Assembly (NCBI GenBank): GCA_951394045.1
Contig: OX595990.1
Coordinates: 3,340,549-3,404,548, forward strand
Direction of reading: 5' to 3'
DNA length: 64,000 bases
DNA from: Nitzschia sp. DOCU1
Taxonomy: Eukaryota; Bacillariophyta; Bacillariophyceae; Bacillariales; Bacillariaceae
The translations under genes were made by a program, and so were the position numbers. Position 1 is the first letter of the stretch. Every line of letters starts with the position of its first letter. Under the pieces are notes generated by a model. It did not search any database and was not told the origin of the DNA. It saw nothing but the letters and a program-made list of their open reading frames with translations. Below, in pieces: positions 59,224 through 64,000 of this stretch.

Positions 59224-62193
59224 GATGGGCAGTGGTGGTGGGGATCGCAATACAACAAGTTCGTATTAATGTTGCCTTCTTGTTCTATGAGCAACAAGGG
59301 ATGATGGGATTGGGCGTAGTTTGCTCCTGACAGCAGGGATCGAAATGGCTGTGATGAGAAACCAAATGCGAAGCATTGTTGTTGCATGGGCGTTGTTGCG
59401 AATACGAATATCTCGCGCCACCGACTTCGGATTTTGTGCACGAAGCGATGTCAAAAAGAAGCTTCGGGGGCTTCTAAAAAATGAGAATAGGTGACGTGGG
59501 CTTCTTGATCATGCCCTATCTGGTACTGTACCTGGTAGTTGTGCACGCTTCGTTTTCGTTCGGATTGATGTCTCCTTGGCCAATGTAGAGTATGTGTGTG
59601 ATCTTGATGGGGACAATTATTGAAGCCGAACTAATTCTGCGTACGTCATCGTTGGGGGCTATTTATATTTTCAAGGTTCCATTCAACGACGAAATTCAAA
59701 ATGAGGTCTCCTTCACAAAAGCAATGAATGGAATTCTCTCCCACAGCAGCGCATGTGATGGGTCTTGCCCCAACACGAACTCGGATCCTATCGCGGCTAT
59801 CATACACCCCTCAACTACCGGTATTAATAGTTCCGTTCAGACAGTCGACTTTGGATTCAAATCGGTACTGCAACTCCAGAACATGTGACTTGAGGTTCGG
59901 TTAAGAGTATTCTCCCTCGTTGCCAACGTTATTCGGTTATTAATACACGGTGATTCGTTTCTTCGTTGGGGAGAACTCCATGGTGAGGGTTTCAGTCTCG
60001 CTTGTTCTTCAAGATCCTCGCTTCATCGTCACCGTTACTTGAAACTAATCTTAGATTTATCGGTTGCTATCATACCTACCGGTAGATTCGTGTTTCGCCC
60101 GCGCTGTCTTAGAAGAAGGCGGGGCGGCCCACTGACACTTGCTAAAGATAGACGGTGGTTGCCAACCCCCAAACCCGAAGACTTCTCATTTGTGGCCTCT
60201 CGCCCACTTCTCGTCTCACTCAATCATCTGTCACACCTAATGCCGCCTAATACGAGGACAGAGGTTCCGAGCTTCTCGCCCGACGAACCATTCTCATCGT
60301 TGCACACCAGATTCATCATGGTCGATTGTTGCGGGTGTCAATTGCTTCAGATGAGAAGTCCTTCTTGGAAACTATATAATAATATTTACATCAGCAAGTC
60401 GATTTCCTTTGAATGCATCTAAAAAGGCTGAACCTCATCTCCAGCCCCGACAATTTGTTCGGATTGTTCTTCGCCGGCGACAACCGTTCTCGTTGGCACG
60501 CCGGATCACATCTTGATAATTCTCGTTCTTGCACAACAGATTGATCATGGTCGATTGTTGTTGTGGATGTCAATCGCTTGCGATGAGAAGGCCTCACTGA
60601 AAGTATTCCTAGTTTCTTCGACGAGCGTTCTCGTTGCGGACCACATACACCGGGTTCATGCATTGCCGGTTGATGCCAGTAGCTTCAGATGAGAAGTCGT
60701 TTCGACTCTCTAGAGAGACAACAAGAAGATCACACCATTAGATCTGAAGGCGAGGCTGTACTTCTGTTCGGATTGCGCAAATTCCAACCAGAAGAGTCGT
60801 GGTACGTACATTTCAACCTCCCCCCAAGTAAAGCCGACATGGCATCAAGGTCTTTTGTGCGGGTCGTTTTTAGGTAGTAACAAAGATACCAAAAAACCGT
60901 TGTCGTTGTCAATAGTTTCAGATGGAAGGTCGTTTCTGGACGTTACCGGTGGACTCGATAATAGCAAGTAACGAGAAAAACGACCGGCACAGGATCCATC
61001 CCCAATCAGAATGATGTGCCATTGGCTGTTCGAGCAGACGCCTAAGAGATCATTTCCACAACAAAACCTTGCATTATGTAGGCGCTACTAGAGTAGAGCA
61101 AGTCTTGCTCTCCATTTTCTAGCAGTAGCACCGCGCCCGTCATTGCCAAGCATCATTTCGTCAGTGTACATACCGGTGCAGGATCCATACCCATCATTCC
61201 GCCAAGTACATTGTTTGTACTGGACAGAATGGTTGGCGATGGATCTTGCGCCGTTATCCACTCGATAGATAGTTGACAATAAGCCGAAAAGGTGGAAGGA
61301 ACGTCACGCATCGTTGCCATTTGCAGATAGTAAAAGCGAATGCTCGCTCGCTCGAGACACTACCGGTGCAAGATCCTTACCCATCATTCCGCCAAGTATC
61401 ATACATATATCTTGACCGTTGGGTGGTGGGGGGCGGATCTTGCGTGTTTCGAAACGCAAGCAGATGAGTATTCGGCGCCGTGCTTATAATCTGAAAACGA
61501 AATCCATGGTAGCAAAACGATATCCAAACAACCAAAACGACACATGCTTACGCAGAACACACACAATAATGTCGTCTTTGACCTCCACGTAGACAATCAT
61601 TGAGTGGCAGAAGCAACAAGTCTACCGCGACTACCGTACGTAGACGTTTCGACAGGAGCGACAGCGTCAGGATTCTATCATTCTTCTGGAACGGCTCACC
61701 CTTTTTCGACAGGACAGCATAGCATAACAAGCTGGAAGCTAGTTGCACAAGAGCAATGGCGTTGCCGACGGCGACGACAACAGCATCATCGTGGATGTAT
61801 GATCAGAGGATGCTGACCCATTGACCCTCTCTCCTCTCTCGCTGTGACCCCCATCGGAGCGAAGGAAAGAGGGTTTGATCGACACGACCCCCTTCATTTG
61901 CGCGGGAAACAAATTCAATGCCGACCGGCAGGCGCGGAAATTCCGTCGGAACTCTAAGTAAATTATGACTCCCTCCTATGCCTCACATTTTCAAATTGTA
62001 TCTACACAAGACCCCGATTGGGCCTTTGAGTGCCAAAGTTTTTGCTTCCGGATGAAGGAATCGAATCTTGGCTGTTCGCCAAAGAATGGGAAATGAGAAA
62101 GCTGCTGCCACCCAGCACCCTCTCTATGGCGGACGTCACTACTCCCGGTAACTACTGCAGCAGCAAACGAGGCCTCGATTGCCATTGCCCACG
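59224..62193. other. Long intergenic region with a degenerate repeat tract
   Basis: About 3 kb with no supported gene. A plus-strand frame at 59592-59888 lacks a domain. The tract at 60230-61460 is repetitive (separate entry). The right end is the upstream region of the protease gene. Confidence 0.45.
60230..61460. repeat. Degenerate tandem repeat tract
   Basis: A unit with CATGGTCGATTGTT, a TGTCAAT(C/T)GCTT-like part and GATGAGAAG recurs at about 60312-60360, 60541-60592, 60670-60690 and, weaker, 60905-60930. A second unit with CCGGTGCA(G/A)GATCC, CCCATCATTCCGCCAAGTA recurs at about 61171-61209 and 61361-61399, with a weaker copy near 60980. The spacing is roughly 190 to 230 bp. The copies are diverged, so this is an old satellite-like or duplicated array. 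Confidence 0.6.
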
Positions 62194-64000
62194 ATGAATA
62201 TGGATATGGTCTCTAGGCCTACTTTGAGCAAAAGGAGGCGGCGGCGACGGATTGCTCTTCATCAGGACGAGACTGGGGTTTCGTCTTCGACTTCGTCCAT
62301 GGCACTGCTCCTAGCAATCCTTTCTTGTACCAGTTTCACAGCAGTGGCAAACCCGCTACAAGCGTCGTCGCTAGTGGAAAAGATTGCCGATTATAGTTGT
62401 GATGCCGTCGAAGATGCTTGTCCGACAAAGTTCAATGGCGTATGTGAAGCTAAAGATACTGCAGCTGATACGACGGCAGATGACTCTTCCAGTTCTACCG
62501 ATTGTGGAAAAGGCACGGACTGCTATGATTGCGATCAATGTCAACAATTCCACGCCGATTGTCAACGTTGCCTCGAGCATGGCTGTTTTTATTGTCCGGG
62601 CGATGCGACCTGTTACAATTCTCCCTTTTATATCATTACCAATGTCTTTAGTCATTGTACCCAGGCGGCCGACTTTTTGGTAGACACATGTCAGCAGGCG
62701 GAAAATTTCTATAGCGATCCAGCCTATAGTGGACAAGCTTGGGTCTATGATATGATTCATGTCCAGCAAGCGTGGAAACAAGGCTATACGGGCAAGGGAG
62801 TGCGGGTCCGAATCAATGATAATGGCGTCGAAGCATCGCATCCGGAATTCCAGGGTCGATTTGATACCGATCACTCCTGTCCGACCTATTTGCCACAAGA
62901 ACTTGGGACGAGTATTGAAAGTCATGGTACCATTGTGGCTGCCATTGTCGGTGGTGCGGCAGATAATGGTGTGTGCAGTGTCGGGATTGCTCCCAAAGTC
63001 ACGTTGAGTAGTTGTTATGTCTTTGATGGATACGACGTGTTGAATTTTGAATTGGACAGCTACGACATTTCGCAAAATTCGTTTGGAATTGATGGATGTT
63101 CCTATCGATCCCGAACACGACGACGACAACTTGCAGCGGATGCGTCATCATGTCCATTTAGCTTTGACGAATCTCCAACCACCTTTCCCTGCCATGTGTG
63201 TACGGAACAAGACTGGTTGGAGGGGACGACACCGTCTCCTACCTGCCAATATGCCATTCAGCAGCATTGTGCTCGCAACTATGAATACGATCAACAAGGC
63301 TGTATCGAGTTTTTGGATATCATCTTGGGTGGTAATTGCATGTACAATGTCTTGGAAGATCGAGAACGTCAAGCTTTGGTACGAGGCGTCACGGAAGGTA
63401 GAAAGGGCAAGGGCATTATCTATGTATTTGCGGCTGGGAATGCTTTTAAGCGGGGAGATGATACCAATTTCCAACCCTATACTAATAGTCGCATGGTCAT
63501 TTCCGTCGGAGCTGTGGGCAAGGACAAGATTCATGCCAGCTATTCGACACCGGGAGCGTCACTCTTTCTTTCGGCTCCGGGTGGGGACTCGGAGAATTTG
63601 TCCAACCACATTACGGCCGCAGTGGGAGGCAAATGTGCCAATGCAGGAACAGGAACGTCCTTTGCCTGTCCCGTCGTGTCGGGAGTCGTCGCCTTGATGC
63701 TACAAGCCAATCCCGACTTGACGTGGAGAGATGTGCAGTATATTTTGGCGGGTACGTCGCAACGCGTCATGGATTTGGACGATAATACCAACACCGAAAA
63801 TGCCGCAGGCTATTGGCATTCGAATCTATATGGCTTTGGTATTGTGGATGCTGCGGCCGCAGTTGACGCTTCGAAAGATTGGAACTTGGTTGGACCAGAA
63901 AAGATCCTCCTAAAAGAGACTGGACGATTGAATCTTCCAATCAAGGACAATCGCAACAAACCTGTAACGACTTCCGTGACGATTGATGCACCTGACAGCT
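62194..64000 (+). CDS. Kexin/furin-like subtilisin (S8) protease, C-terminus cut by window edge
   Basis: Open from ATG 62194 to the edge (602 codons). An Arg-rich head (KRRRRRR, 13-19) precedes a signal or anchor (MALLLAILSCTSFTAVA, 36-52). A Cys-rich PSI-like segment lies at 106-166 (DCYDCDQCQQFHADC, then GCFYCPGDATC). The catalytic domain has Asp209 (INDNG), His244 (ESHGT), oxyanion Asn416 (FAAGN) and Ser489 (GTGTSFACP). After YGFGIVDAAAAV a beta-rich P-domain seems to begin (WNLVGPEKILL). Between His and Asn a Cys-rich insertion of about 70 residues (320-389) contains CHVCTEQDW, SPTCQYAIQQHC and CIEFLDIILGGNC. All catalytic residues are present. The family cleaves precursors at basic sites in the secretory pathway. 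The DNG replaces the usual DDG. Confidence 0.9.
   Translation, partial: MNMDMVSRPTLSKRRRRRRIALHQDETGVSSSTSSMALLLAILSCTSFTAVANPLQASSLVEKIADYSCDAVEDACPTKFNGVCEAKDTAADTTADDSSSSTDCGKGTDCYDCDQCQQFHADCQRCLEHGCFYCPGDATCYNSPFYIITNVFSHCTQAADFLVDTCQQAENFYSDPAYSGQAWVYDMIHVQQAWKQGYTGKGVRVRINDNGVEASHPEFQGRFDTDHSCPTYLPQELGTSIESHGTIVAAIVGGAADNGVCSVGIAPKVTLSSCYVFDGYDVLNFELDSYDISQNSFGIDGCSYRSRTRRRQLAADASSCPFSFDESPTTFPCHVCTEQDWLEGTTPSPTCQYAIQQHCARNYEYDQQGCIEFLDIILGGNCMYNVLEDRERQALVRGVTEGRKGKGIIYVFAAGNAFKRGDDTNFQPYTNSRMVISVGAVGKDKIHASYSTPGASLFLSAPGGDSENLSNHITAAVGGKCANAGTGTSFACPVVSGVVALMLQANPDLTWRDVQYILAGTSQRVMDLDDNTNTENAAGYWHSNLYGFGIVDAAAAVDASKDWNLVGPEKILLKETGRLNLPIKDNRNKPVTTSVTIDAPDS

Noticed and set aside
60039..60422. 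127-codon frame in the repeat tract
   Set aside because: It runs into degenerate repeat units and has no domain; composition follows the repeat.
62371..63794. Long minus-strand and other-frame ORFs at the right end
   Set aside because: They lie opposite or out of frame with the S8 protease, whose catalytic motifs fix the correct frame.
1..64000. tRNA, rRNA or CRISPR arrays
   Set aside because: I looked for T-arm words such as GGTTCGAATCC and for regularly spaced identical repeats and saw none. A dedicated covariance search would be needed to exclude a tRNA.

Overview
The window looks like nuclear DNA of a diatom, most likely a pennate one (inference). Genes lie on both strands with no operon-like packing. 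The introns I can define are short (77 to 210 bp) GT..AG introns. Several N-termini fit secondary-plastid targeting: a signal peptide followed by an ASAF-like cleavage motif, once combined with a twin-arginine lumen signal. The gene content also fits: HSF-type transcription factors in tandem, FkbM methyltransferase-like membrane proteins, a Cys-rich subtilisin/kexin protease, and several disordered or lineage-restricted protein families.

Layout. 1-8.6 kb: a truncated FSH1-type serine hydrolase (minus), a probable plastid protein with a fibrillin/PAP-like C-terminus, a tandem pair of flavin amine oxidases, threonine synthase, and a coiled-coil protein. 9.5-20.6 kb: an FkbM-type membrane methyltransferase, two dispersed paralogues with a diverged GRDP/DUF1399-like domain, a perfect 114-bp inverted repeat (13730-13968), a mitochondrial-type short-chain dehydrogenase, a nuclear-type basic/acidic protein and a thylakoid-lumen FKBP. 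21.8-32.3 kb: a small membrane protein, a dienelactone hydrolase, a type II membrane glycosyltransferase, and two tandem three-exon HSF genes whose split DNA-binding domains can be reassembled from the sequence. The upstream HSF copy has lost frame in its last exon. 32.3-35.5 kb is gene-poor.

35.5-44.5 kb is the most unusual part. Four plus-strand genes, and one diverged minus-strand relative, encode short disordered acidic/Ser/Arg proteins. They share D-E-W-S-x-S-L blocks, R-R-x-S...D-S-L-K/E-L blocks and a C-terminus ending RRxSIxxxAA. Decayed duplicated DNA lies between them. 45.3-64 kb: a CAMK-like kinase with about 300 extra residues in its activation segment, a three-locus 'LW...E' domain family, an intact Crypton tyrosine-recombinase transposon gene, a four-exon metallophosphoesterase, a degenerate tandem-repeat tract, and a kexin/furin-like protease cut by the window end.

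The genes do not form one pathway. The recurring theme is local duplication: amine oxidases, HSFs, disordered proteins and LW-domain proteins, with inverted and direct repeats and one transposon. Intergenic DNA is also rich in CTAGTAG-type tracts, in TGACGTCA palindromes and in the 9-mer TACCTGGTA. No rRNA, tRNA or CRISPR array was recognised by eye.
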